A stretch of 64,000 nt of DNA, taken from the NCBI RefSeq assembly GCF_024648825.1, contig NZ_JANBBE010000003.1:496001-560000 (forward strand), in the 5' to 3' direction. Position numbers and translations under genes: made by a program. The DNA comes from Lentzea californiensis. Lineage in GTDB: Bacteria; Actinomycetota; Actinomycetes; Mycobacteriales; Pseudonocardiaceae. The notes beneath the pieces are model-generated. The model had not been told where the DNA came from, searched no databases, and worked only from the letters and a program-made list of their open reading frames with translations. Below are positions 51,946 to 59,657 of the stretch, one piece after another (within the stretch, counting starts at the first letter, position 1; each line of letters begins with the position of its first letter).

Positions 51946-52185
51946 CGACGTGACCCGCCTGGGGTGCCCGGTGTGCCTCGGTGTGCGGGCATGTCCGGCG
52001 TACCCCGGTGACGCTGTCTCCGGGGTACGCGCCATGGCTGTGCCCCCGCGTTTGAGCGTGTGGCCGTGCCCCGCCGGATCCCCGGCCAGGCTGTGCTCGG
52101 CGTGCCTGTGCCTGAGATACGCGAGGCATGTCCGGGAGCGTCCCCTCGTGTCCGGGTTGGACGATTTCGGAGGCACTGCAGCCTA

Positions 52186-52252
52186 GTTGATCTTTATGAG
52201 GGGAGCTTTCATAAACCTGAGGTTGAGTAAAGCTCCCCTCATAAAGATCAAC
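52186..52252. repeat. 24-bp perfect inverted repeat (hairpin, possible terminator or small mobile remnant)
   Basis: The arms 52186-52209 and 52229-52252 are perfectly complementary over 24 bp, with a 19-nt loop. The outer part is AT-rich (ATCTTTATGAG) and the inner part is GGGGAGCTTT. It is too long and exact for chance. It could terminate transcription from either side, but the NRPS operon already has a terminator upstream. A dispersed palindromic element is an alternative. Confidence 0.65.
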
Positions 52253-52303
52253 ACTGACCGAAACGGCAGGACTCTCTGACGTGGGCGCGTTTCATGTTCG
52301 CTG

Positions 52304-52330
52304 ACCGCACGCGGGGAGCTTTCGTGCGGT
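52304..52330. repeat. Second hairpin sharing the GGGGAGCTTT core
   Basis: ACCGCACG (52304-52311) pairs with CGTGCGGT (52323-52330). The 11-nt loop contains GGGGAGCTTT, the same ten bases found in the arm of the 24-bp repeat about 110 bp upstream. Confidence 0.45.
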
Positions 52331-52401
52331 AGGAGGGCACGCGGGGTCCCCGCGTGCCGCCCGGAGTGGCCGGGAGGGCGGAGGGGTCGCGCCCGCCACG
52401 T

Positions 52402-52416
52402 TCGGGAGTCTCCCGA
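52402..52416. promoter_or_regulatory. Palindrome upstream of the potassium transporter gene
   Basis: TCGGGAG and CTCCCGA (52402-52408, 52410-52416) flank a single T. A TAGGCT hexamer at 52437-52442 lies 6 nt before the GTG start and could be a -10 box of a nearly leaderless transcript, so the palindrome would sit near the -35 region. Confidence 0.3.
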
Positions 52417-52448
52417 CGTGTCCGGAGAGGACGTTCTAGGCTGTCGCG

Positions 52449-53774
52449 GTGATCACCGGGTGGCGGCACCCCGCCCGCCTCGTCGTACTCGCCTTGCTGG
52501 CGGCCACCGCGGCCGGCACGGTGCTGCTCATGCTGCCGGTCGCCGCCGAGCCGGGCCGGACCACCGGGTTCATGCAGGCGTTGTTCACGGCGGTCTCCGG
52601 CATCACCGGCACGGGGCTGGCCGTGGTCGACACCGGTTCGCACTGGTCGGTGTTCGGCGAGGTCCTGCTGCTGGTGCTGTGGCAGATCGGCGGCTTCGGC
52701 ATCATGACGCTCGCGTCGGTGCTGGCGTTGTTGGTCTCGCACCGGCTGAACCTGCAGATGCAGCTCACGGTGAAGACCGAGACCAACACGCTGAACCTCG
52801 GCCAGGTCCGCAGGGTCGTGGCCGGGGTGGTCACGATCAGCCTGGTGGTGGAGGCGATCGGCGCGGTCGTGCTGGCCCTGCGGTTCTGGCTCGGCTACGG
52901 CGAGTCGTTCGGGCAGGCCCTGTACTCCGGGGTGTTCCACTCGATCTCGTCGTTCAACAGCGTCGGTCTGGCGCTCTACCCCGACAGCCTCATGCGGTAC
53001 GCGACCGATCCGTGGGTGTGCCTGCCGATCGCGGCGCTCTCGGTGATGGGCGGTCTGGGTTTCCCCGTGCTGTTCGAGTTGCTCCGCCGGCGCCGCAAGC
53101 GGTGGTCGCTGCACACCAAGATCACCGTGCCCGTGTACCTAGGGCTGATGGCGTTCGGCATGCTGGTCGTGCTCGTCGTGGAATGGGCCCGCTCGGGCAC
53201 TCTCGGGCCGTACGGCGTCGGCGACAAGCTCCTGATCGGACTGTTCCACGGCGTCATGCCCGGCTCGTCCGGGTTCAACACCATCGACGTGGCCCAGCTG
53301 CAACCCGCCACCTTGCTCGTGTACGACGTGCTGATGTTCGTCGGCGGCGGCAGTGCGGGCACCACGGGCGGCATCAAGGTCACGACGTTCGCGCTGCTCG
53401 CGTTCGTGCTGCTGGCCGAGGTCCGCGCCGAGCCCAGCGTGCACGTCATGGGCCGCCGGCTGAGCGCGGAGGTGCAGCGCCAGGCGGTCACGGTCGCGCT
53501 GCTCGGCGTGGGCGTGGTGATGGTCGCGACGCTCGTCCTGCTCGCCACCACCTCGTTCCGCCTCGACGCCGTGCTGGTCGAGACCACGGCGGCGTTCGGC
53601 GGCGTCGGCATGTCCACCGGCATCACACCCCAGCTGTCCCCGGCCGGGCAGTTCGTCATCATCGTGCTCATGTTCATCGGCAGGGTCGGGCCGATCACCC
53701 TGGTCTCGTCCCTGGCGCTGCGGGAACGCCGCCGGCGCTACGAACTACCCGAGGAGCGACCCATTGTCGGATAA
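52449..53774 (+). CDS. Potassium transporter membrane subunit (KtrB/TrkH family)
   Basis: 441 residues from the GTG at 52449. The protein is polytopic with the fourfold pore-loop repeat of the TrkH/KtrB/HKT family. The four filter segments are visible as GITGTGLAV, SFNSVGLALY, PGSSGFNTID and AAFGGVGMSTG, each with the filter glycine. It forms the membrane channel for potassium uptake, gated by a cytoplasmic RCK ring, which the next gene encodes. The two genes overlap by 11 nt. No good ribosome site precedes the GTG; a leaderless start is possible. Confidence 0.9.
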   Translation: MITGWRHPARLVVLALLAATAAGTVLLMLPVAAEPGRTTGFMQALFTAVSGITGTGLAVVDTGSHWSVFGEVLLLVLWQIGGFGIMTLASVLALLVSHRLNLQMQLTVKTETNTLNLGQVRRVVAGVVTISLVVEAIGAVVLALRFWLGYGESFGQALYSGVFHSISSFNSVGLALYPDSLMRYATDPWVCLPIAALSVMGGLGFPVLFELLRRRRKRWSLHTKITVPVYLGLMAFGMLVVLVVEWARSGTLGPYGVGDKLLIGLFHGVMPGSSGFNTIDVAQLQPATLLVYDVLMFVGGGSAGTTGGIKVTTFALLAFVLLAEVRAEPSVHVMGRRLSAEVQRQAVTVALLGVGVVMVATLVLLATTSFRLDAVLVETTAAFGGVGMSTGITPQLSPAGQFVIIVLMFIGRVGPITLVSSLALRERRRRYELPEERPIVG

Positions 53775-54426
53775 GCACCCGTCCCGCGTCGTCGTGCTCG
53801 GACTGGGCCGCTTCGGCAGGTCGGTCGCGCTCGAACTGATCAGCCTGGGCACCGAGGTCATGGCGATCGACTCGGACTCGAAGCTGGTCCAGCGCTACGC
53901 CGACGACGTCACCCACGCCGTCGTCGCCGACACCACCGACGCCGAGGTCATGCGCCAGCTGGGAGTCGACGAGTTCCAGCGCGCGGTCGTCGGCATCGGC
54001 AACAACCTCGAAGCCAGCATCCTGACCACCGCCGTACTGGTCGACTTCGGCATTCCCGACATCTTCGCCAAGGCCATCAGCCACGAACACGGTCGCATCC
54101 TCGAACGCATCGGCGCCCACCACGTCGTGCTGCCCGAACACGAGATGGGCGAACGCGTCGCGCACGTCGTGGCCGGCCGCGTGCTCGACTACATCGAGAT
54201 CGAGGACGACTACGCGATGATCAAGGCCCGGCCGCCGGAGGAGGCGATCGGCAAGCCGCTCGGCACGAGCAAGCTGCGGGCCAAGTACGGCGTGACCGTG
54301 GTGGGCGTGAAGCGTCCGGGGCAGGGCTTCACCTACGCGACCGCGGAGACCGTGGTCGAGAGCGGTGACGTGCTGATCCTCGCCGGGAAGGTCGCCGACG
54401 TGGAGCGCCTCGTGGGCCGGAAGTGA
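53764..54426 (+). CDS. Potassium uptake regulatory subunit (KtrA/TrkA, RCK domain)
   Basis: 220 residues from a TTG at 53764 that lies inside the end of the transporter gene; GAGGAGCG is just upstream. The N-terminal RCK domain has VVVLGLGRFGRSVALEL (nucleotide-binding GxGxxG) and an acidic residue at the end of the next strand (AIDSD). The C-terminal RCK_C domain covers roughly residues 135-220. It should form the ring that gates the KtrB-like channel in response to nucleotide binding. Its stop overlaps the next start by 4 nt. Confidence 0.9.
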   Translation: MSDKHPSRVVVLGLGRFGRSVALELISLGTEVMAIDSDSKLVQRYADDVTHAVVADTTDAEVMRQLGVDEFQRAVVGIGNNLEASILTTAVLVDFGIPDIFAKAISHEHGRILERIGAHHVVLPEHEMGERVAHVVAGRVLDYIEIEDDYAMIKARPPEEAIGKPLGTSKLRAKYGVTVVGVKRPGQGFTYATAETVVESGDVLILAGKVADVERLVGRK

Positions 54427-54830
54427 CCGGTTCCTCCTGGTGGGACCTGCTGATCGGCGTGACGGCCGCACTGGTGCTGACCTGGGTGGCGCTGATCGTC
54501 GCGCTGGTGGTCGTCCGCCCGCGCGGAGGCCTGCTGCGGGAGGCGTTGCGCCTGCTGCCCGACGTGCTGCGCCTGGTGCGCAGGCTCGCCGCGGACAGGT
54601 CGCTGCCGCGTGGGGTCCGGGTCCGGCTCTGGTTGCTGATGGTCTACCTCGCCGTGCCGATCGACCTGATCCCCGACTTCATCCCGGTGCTCGGGTACGC
54701 CGACGACGCCATCATCGTCACAGCCGTGCTGCGCGGAGTGGTCCGGCGCGCGGGCATCGACGCGGTCCGCGCGCACTGGCCGGGCACCGACGACGGGTTC
54801 GCCGCGGTCGTCCGCCTCGCCGGGTTGTGA
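54423..54830 (+). CDS. DUF1232 (YkvA-type) small membrane protein
   Basis: 135 residues from the GTG at 54423 in a GTGA overlap with the preceding stop. One N-terminal membrane segment (about 8-32) is followed by a basic region and the DUF1232 block YLAVPIDLIPDFIPVLGYADDAIIV at about 78-102, whose PIDLIPD core is diagnostic. The function of the family is unknown. Translational coupling to the potassium genes suggests co-expression with them. Confidence 0.82.
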   Translation: MTGSSWWDLLIGVTAALVLTWVALIVALVVVRPRGGLLREALRLLPDVLRLVRRLAADRSLPRGVRVRLWLLMVYLAVPIDLIPDFIPVLGYADDAIIVTAVLRGVVRRAGIDAVRAHWPGTDDGFAAVVRLAGL

Positions 54831-54837
54831 CCGGGGA

Positions 54838-55554
54838 TCACCAGGGAACGACGCCCTCGTCGTCGAAGAAGCCGCCACGCGGCCCGTCGTCCGGCAGGGT
54901 GGCGAGCCGGAGGACGATCGCGGCACCCTGCTCCGCCGTGCGCGGCGCGGCGAAGCCGGTGAAGTCGGTGGCGACGTAGCCGGGGCAGGCGGCGTTCACG
55001 ATGACGTTCGTGTCCGCGAGTTCGCGGGCGTACTGCGCGGTGATGCTGTTGAGCATCGACTTCGACGGTGCGTAGGCGGCGAGCGGCGGCCCGGTCTGCA
55101 GCGCCAGCGACCCCATGTTGCTCGACAGGTTGACGATGCGCGGTGACTCCGCTTGACGCAGCAGCGGCAACATCGCATTCGTCACGCGCACGACGCCGAA
55201 CACGTTGGTGTCCAGGACGGTGCGGAGGACGTCCAAGTCCAATGTGGACGCGTTCTGGGCGCCGCCGTCGGTGCGTCCGGCGATGCCCGCGTTGTTGACG
55301 AGCACGTCGAGCCGGCCCGTCGTCTGCTCGACGGTCTTCGCCGCGGCGGCGGCGCTGTCGTCGGAGGTGACGTCGAGCGCGACCCCGAACGCGTCGATGC
55401 CGTTGGCGCGCAGGCGTTCGACGGCCTCCGCCCGCCGGCCGTCGTCCCGTGCTCCCACCGCCACCGTGAACCCGATCGCCCCGAGACCCTGGGCGATGGC
55501 GAAACCGATTCCCTTGTTCGCGCCGGTGATCAGCGCGGTCTTCTCGTTGCTCAC
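54838..55554 (-). CDS. Short-chain dehydrogenase/reductase
   Basis: 238 residues from the GTG at 55554-55552. A longer frame starts further upstream but lacks family sequence, while this start leads straight into the Rossmann fold. It has TGANKGIG near residue 10, NNAG, NLSSNMGS, the catalytic YAPSK and the PGYVATDF segment after the active site. It is a classical NAD(P)H-dependent SDR, of the type found in carbonyl-reductase-like quorum and secondary-metabolism SDRs; the substrate is unknown. It is transcribed away from a LysR gene with an 88-bp shared promoter region, so that regulator probably controls it. Confidence 0.87.
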   Translation of the reverse strand: MSNEKTALITGANKGIGFAIAQGLGAIGFTVAVGARDDGRRAEAVERLRANGIDAFGVALDVTSDDSAAAAAKTVEQTTGRLDVLVNNAGIAGRTDGGAQNASTLDLDVLRTVLDTNVFGVVRVTNAMLPLLRQAESPRIVNLSSNMGSLALQTGPPLAAYAPSKSMLNSITAQYARELADTNVIVNAACPGYVATDFTGFAAPRTAEQGAAIVLRLATLPDDGPRGGFFDDEGVVPW

Positions 55555-55610
55555 GTGATCAATGCTCGGCGCAGGGAGACGTGCTGTCCAAGATCGATTC
55601 AGCACCCTGT

Positions 55611-55627
55611 GATACTCCACGGGTATC
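55611..55627. promoter_or_regulatory. LysR-type binding site between SDR and LysR genes
   Basis: GATAC (55611-55615), 7 nt, then GTATC (55623-55627). This interrupted palindrome contains the T-N11-A core typical of LysR-family operators. It lies in the 88-bp divergent intergenic region, close to the LysR start. Confidence 0.6.
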
Positions 55628-55642
55628 AGTACGCTGAAGTGC

Positions 55643-56488
55643 GTGCCCGATCTCGAGACCCGCGAACTCCGCTACTTCGTCGCAGTCGCGGAGGAGCTGC
55701 ACTTCGGTCGCGCCGCCGAACGGCTCGGGATCGCCCAGCCGCCGCTGTCCCGCGCGATCCGGCAGCTGGAGCACCGGCTCGGCGTCCGGCTCCTCGACCG
55801 CGACCGCCGGGGCGTGGCACTCACCGACGCGGGCCGGGTGCTGCTGCACGAGGCCCGTCCGGCGCTCGACGCGGTCGCGGCGGCCGCGCGCCGGACGCGC
55901 CGAGCGGGAGACCCCCGCCGGCCACTGGTGTTGGTGACCAAGGCGGGGGCGTCCCACGAACTGCTGCAACGGCTGCTCGGCGCGGTCGAGGCCGAGACGC
56001 CGGTCGAGGTGCTGCTGTGCGAGGTCGGCGAGCAGGCGGGGCTGCTGCGCGACGGGAGTGCCGACGTGGCGCTCATGCACCGGCCGTTCGACGACCTCGA
56101 CGGGTTCGACACCGAGGACCTGCTCACGGAGGGCCAGGTCGCGATCCTTCCCGCGGCGCACCCCCTCGCGGCACGTGACCGGCTCACGTTCGAGGAGGTC
56201 CGCGACGTGCCGGGTCTGCCGATCGCCCGGTGGCCGCGGCTCGACGGGTCCTATCCGGACGGACCCGGCCCGGAGGTGCGCACGCAGTCGAAGCTCGCTC
56301 AGCTCGTGGCGCTCGGCAGGACGCTGCTCGTCATCCCCGCCTCCAGCCGCGCCTGGCAGTGGCCGGAGCACGTCGCCGTGCCCGTCCTCGACGCTCCCGA
56401 CGTCACCACGGTGCTCGCGTGGCAACCGAGCACCCGGTCGCAGGCCCTGGCGTCGTTCGTCCGCACGGCGACAGCGCTCTGGCCGTGA
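55643..56488 (+). CDS. LysR-family transcriptional regulator
   Basis: 281 residues from the GTG at 55643. The N-terminal winged helix-turn-helix (about 7-65) reads LRYFVAVAEELHFGRAAERLGIAQPPLSRAIRQLE, a textbook LysR pattern. The remainder is a LysR substrate-binding domain with LVLVTKAGASHELLQ and VALMHRPFDD. It probably represses itself and controls the divergent SDR gene through the palindrome between them. The gene ends 3 nt before the convergent hydrolase stop. Confidence 0.92.
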   Translation: MPDLETRELRYFVAVAEELHFGRAAERLGIAQPPLSRAIRQLEHRLGVRLLDRDRRGVALTDAGRVLLHEARPALDAVAAAARRTRRAGDPRRPLVLVTKAGASHELLQRLLGAVEAETPVEVLLCEVGEQAGLLRDGSADVALMHRPFDDLDGFDTEDLLTEGQVAILPAAHPLAARDRLTFEEVRDVPGLPIARWPRLDGSYPDGPGPEVRTQSKLAQLVALGRTLLVIPASSRAWQWPEHVAVPVLDAPDVTTVLAWQPSTRSQALASFVRTATALWP

Positions 56489-56491
56489 CGG

Positions 56492-57376
56492 TCACTCCGT
56501 TCCCTCGAAGGTCACCGCCGAGTCGGTGCGGGCGGGCGTGCCCCAGACGAGGTCACGGGCAGCCGCGTCCCCGGCGAGGTAGTGGCGGAACCACGACGTG
56601 AGCACTCGTTTCGCCGCGACGAGCTGAGCGGCCCTGGTGATCGAACCGTTGTCGCAGAACAACCCCGAGGAATCCATGAAGCCGCAGTGGAAGCCGCCGG
56701 TGATGGTGCGGAGCTGCTTCGACGGTGGCTTGGCCGCGAACATCGGCCGCTGGTGCTCACCGACCGGGGTGATCGTGTCCTGCGATCCGGCGAGGAACTG
56801 CGCCGGCGCCCGCAGCGTGGCGGCCGCCGCCTTCGCGGAGGGGTTCGTCTCCGCCGCGGCGTAGGTCGAGACCGCCGTGATCTTCGGGTTGCGCGCGGCC
56901 GCGAGAACGGCGGCGCCTCCGCCCATGGAGTGCCCCGAGACACCCAGCGCCGTGGTGGTGACGTGCTCCCGGAAACGGGAACCCGCCGTGCCGTCCTGGG
57001 CGACGAGCCAGGTGTTGAGGTCGTCGGCGAAGGCGCTGTGGCTGGGGCTCAGACCGCCCTGGGTCGTGGGCACCACCACGACGAAGCCCCACGAGGCGAG
57101 GTGCGTGCTCGTGCTGGTGTACTTCGAGGTGACCTGGAAGAAGCCGTGCCCGAAGGCGATCGCGGGGAACCTGCCCGTGGCGACCGGCTGGTTCACGCCG
57201 GAGGTCGTCGCGGGGTAGTGCACCCGCGCCGGGACGGACCTGCCGCCCGCCACGGCCGTGACATCGCTGTACGCCACCGGGTACGTGCCGGGCAGGCCGT
57301 AGTCCGGTGGCGCGGCTGACGCCGGCGTGGCCACGGTGGAGGCCACCAGGGCGAGCGTGATCGCGAGAACGCGCAT
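56492..57376 (-). CDS. Secreted alpha/beta hydrolase (dienelactone-hydrolase/cutinase-like)
   Basis: 294 residues from the ATG at 57376, with GAGGAGAAG 8 nt upstream. It has a signal peptide (hydrophobic residues 3-18, likely cut near ASA at 20-22). The nucleophile S150 is in GHSMGG, the oxyanion region in FGHGF, and candidate Asp and His residues are in GSQDTITP and GFHCGF. The fold resembles chlorophyllase/polyester-hydrolase-type esterases acting outside the cell. It is the last gene of the minus-strand operon, 21 nt after the decarboxylase-like gene. Its export signal and distance make it an unlikely release enzyme for the NRPS product. Confidence 0.82.
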   Translation of the reverse strand: MRVLAITLALVASTVATPASAAPPDYGLPGTYPVAYSDVTAVAGGRSVPARVHYPATTSGVNQPVATGRFPAIAFGHGFFQVTSKYTSTSTHLASWGFVVVVPTTQGGLSPSHSAFADDLNTWLVAQDGTAGSRFREHVTTTALGVSGHSMGGGAAVLAAARNPKITAVSTYAAAETNPSAKAAAATLRAPAQFLAGSQDTITPVGEHQRPMFAAKPPSKQLRTITGGFHCGFMDSSGLFCDNGSITRAAQLVAAKRVLTSWFRHYLAGDAAARDLVWGTPARTDSAVTFEGTE

Positions 57377-57397
57377 GAGCTTCTCCTCATGAGATCG

Positions 57398-58015
57398 TCA
57401 GGGAGATCCGAATCGCATGTGCAGGGTGGAGACGGCCAGGTGCAGGCGTGGCCGCGCCGCTTTGAGCCAGCCGAGTTCGCCGTCCGGCGTGATTCGCCAG
57501 CGCAGGCGGGTGAGGCTGATTCGAGCGGACGTGTGAAGTGCGGTGCGATGTGTTCTGCCGTGCAGGGTCTGCCAGACCGAAGTGGTCAGCCGGACGGGAA
57601 GAGCTCGCGAGGACCTGCGGGTCTCGGTGGCGGCGGCGATGACGCCGCCGTCGTCGTGAGCCGTCGCGTCGAGGTGCGGCTCGGTGGAGAAGGTGAAGCC
57701 CGCCAGCAGCTTCGGGATTCCCCACAGCGCCCGCGCACCCTGTTGAGAGGTGCTGTCGTCAACCAGGATGTCCAGAATGGACAGGCCGGGACGGGCCTTC
57801 CGGCGCACCAGGACCGCGGCCATCACCTCGTGGTAGGCCAGCACACCCGGCGGCTGGTAGTCGACGAACGCCGACACCACCAGCACCCGGCCGAACAGGC
57901 TCAACGGCACCACGTCCGGCGGTGGCAGGGGCACGGCCGAACGTGGTGCCGTCCACAGGGTGAGCCAGCCCCGTCCGTGCAGGTCCCACGGCTCGGCGGG
58001 CCACTCACTCGGCAT
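57398..58015 (-). CDS. Acetoacetate-decarboxylase-like protein
   Basis: 205 residues from the ATG at 58015, overlapping the end of the upstream flavoenzyme gene by 11 nt. It contains GVLAYHEVMAAVLVRR, ILVDDSTSQQGARALWGIPKLLAGF and a late all-beta tail, matching the acetoacetate decarboxylase fold, where the xxWGIPKxxA block is characteristic. True acetoacetate decarboxylase uses a lysine Schiff base; I cannot tell whether that residue is present. Many family members are uncharacterised. It presumably acts with the monooxygenase and GMC enzyme on the same substrate class. Confidence 0.68.
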   Translation of the reverse strand: MPSEWPAEPWDLHGRGWLTLWTAPRSAVPLPPPDVVPLSLFGRVLVVSAFVDYQPPGVLAYHEVMAAVLVRRKARPGLSILDILVDDSTSQQGARALWGIPKLLAGFTFSTEPHLDATAHDDGGVIAAATETRRSSRALPVRLTTSVWQTLHGRTHRTALHTSARISLTRLRWRITPDGELGWLKAARPRLHLAVSTLHMRFGSP

Positions 58016-59654
58016 CGTGCACCTCCACGTCGTGACGCAACGCGGCGGGCGCGCCGTCCGGGACCGCCGGACTGCGCGGTGCCACGGCGTTCAGGCGCAA
58101 GTATGCGGTGCCCGGCTCCGGGCGCGGGTCCGGCTCGCCCTTGTTGGGCCACAACGACATGGCCCGCTCCGCGAGCGCGGTGATGGTCAGCGCCGGGTTC
58201 ACGCCGAGGTTCGCCGGGATCGCCGACCCGTCGACGACGTGCAGGCCGGGACAGCCGTGCACCCGGTGGTACGGGTCGACCACGCCCGTCGAGGGGGAGT
58301 CGCCGATCACGCAGCCGCCGATGAGGTGCCCGGTCAGCGGGATGTCCGCCAGGTCCGTCCACGCTCCCCGGGCCACCCCGCCCGCCTTGGCCGCGAGGCG
58401 GCGCGCCACGTCGTGCCCGGCGGGGATCCAGGACGGGTTCGGAGCGCCCTCGCCCTGCGTCGTGGTCATCCGGCCGCGCCGGGTCACGGTGGTGAGCGAG
58501 TTGTCGAGACTTTGCATGACCAGCAGGGCGATCGTCTCCTCCGACCACGCGCGGGGCGTGTGCATCCGCAGCACCGAGCCGCGTTCGCGGAGGAGCTGGG
58601 CGAGGCCGCGGCGCAACCGCGCGGGACCGCCGTCGACCAGCGTCGTCATGAGCAGCCCCATCAGGTTGCTGCCCCTGCCGTACCGGACCACCTCGACGTG
58701 CGTGTCGGCGTCCGGGTGGATGGACGACGTGATCGCGAGCCCGCGGGAGTGGTCCACCCGGCCGCCGGGCGTCCGCACGGCCACCACTGCCTCGGAGTTG
58801 GTGCGGCACAGGAACCCGAGCCGTGGCGAGAGACCGGGCAGGCCACCTCGGTCGCGGATGCGGTGGAGCAGCCGTTGCGTGCCGAGTGACGCCGCGGCGA
58901 ACACGACCTGAGAGCTGGTGAACGCACGGGTCGCCCGTCCTCCGGTGCGTCGCGCCACCACCTTGTACCCGCTCAGATGCGGCCGCACGTCGACGACGGT
59001 GGTCAGTGGCCACACCTGCGCGCCCGCCCGTTCGGCGAGGTGGAGGTAGTTCTTCGGCAGCGTGTTCTTCGCGTTGTGACGGCAGCCGGTCATGCACGAG
59101 CCGCAGCCGACGCAGGTGTCCCGCTTCGGTCCGGCGCCGCCGAAGTAGGGGTCCGTGCCGCCGGGTCCGAAGTGGACTCCGACCTGGGAGGGCCGGAAGG
59201 TGGGTTCGACGCCGAGGTCGACCGCCACGTCGCGCAGGAGCCGGTCACCGGTGGTGCGGCACGGGTTGCCGGTCACGCCGAGCATCCGGGACGCCTGGTC
59301 GTAGTGCGGGGCGAGCTCGTCCTCCCAGTCGGTGATGTGCCCCCAGCGGGAGTCGCGGAAGAAGGACGCCGGCGGCCGGTACAAGGTGTTGGCGTACACC
59401 AGGGACCCGCCGCCGACACCCGCTCCGCTGAGCACGGCCACGTCACGCAGCGCGGTGATCCGCTGGATGCCCGTGCAGCCGAGGGACGGGGCGAACAGGT
59501 AGTCGCGCACCTGCCAGGACGTCTCGGGCAGGTCGTGGTCCGCGAAGCGCCGCCCCGCCTCCAGGACGCCGACCCGGTAGCCCTTCTCCGTCAGCCGCAA
59601 CGCGGTCACCGCGCCGCCGAACCCCGATCCGACGACCAGCACGTCGTAGTCCAC
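58005..59654 (-). CDS. GMC/cholesterol-oxidase-like FAD oxidoreductase
   Basis: 549 residues from the ATG at 59654. The N-terminal dinucleotide motif is VVGSGFGGAVTALRL. A cysteine-bearing block CVGCGSCMTGCRHNAKNT lies at about residues 183-200, and the C-terminal GMC closure is HLIGGCVIGD...VVDGSAIP...NPALTITALAER. This is the cholesterol-oxidase-like branch of GMC flavoenzymes, often found with steroid or long-chain alcohol oxidation. No signal peptide is seen. It lies 3 nt after the monooxygenase gene and is certainly in the same operon. The substrate is unknown. Confidence 0.87.
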   Translation of the reverse strand: MDYDVLVVGSGFGGAVTALRLTEKGYRVGVLEAGRRFADHDLPETSWQVRDYLFAPSLGCTGIQRITALRDVAVLSGAGVGGGSLVYANTLYRPPASFFRDSRWGHITDWEDELAPHYDQASRMLGVTGNPCRTTGDRLLRDVAVDLGVEPTFRPSQVGVHFGPGGTDPYFGGAGPKRDTCVGCGSCMTGCRHNAKNTLPKNYLHLAERAGAQVWPLTTVVDVRPHLSGYKVVARRTGGRATRAFTSSQVVFAAASLGTQRLLHRIRDRGGLPGLSPRLGFLCRTNSEAVVAVRTPGGRVDHSRGLAITSSIHPDADTHVEVVRYGRGSNLMGLLMTTLVDGGPARLRRGLAQLLRERGSVLRMHTPRAWSEETIALLVMQSLDNSLTTVTRRGRMTTTQGEGAPNPSWIPAGHDVARRLAAKAGGVARGAWTDLADIPLTGHLIGGCVIGDSPSTGVVDPYHRVHGCPGLHVVDGSAIPANLGVNPALTITALAERAMSLWPNKGEPDPRPEPGTAYLRLNAVAPRSPAVPDGAPAALRHDVEVHDAE

Positions 59655-59657
59655 GGC

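Larger units (their letters stand above)
51946..52448. other. Non-coding spacer between the NRPS operon and the potassium-uptake operon
   Basis: About 500 bp without a supportable gene. It contains the long inverted repeat at 52186-52252, a second small hairpin at 52304-52330 that shares its core, and a palindrome at 52402-52416. Confidence 0.6.

Noticed and set aside
51548..52176. Minus-strand frames overlapping the MbtH gene and the terminator
   Set aside because: They read through the stable terminator hairpin, and the translations resemble no protein family.
52248..53114. 288-codon minus-strand frame overlapping the potassium transporter gene
   Set aside because: The plus-strand gene has clear filter motifs; this frame is His/Gln/Arg-rich shadow sequence.
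56492..57376. The alpha/beta hydrolase as the missing release thioesterase of the NRPS
   Set aside because: It has a secretion signal, lies in a separate operon on the other strand beyond the cluster terminator, and resembles extracellular esterases.
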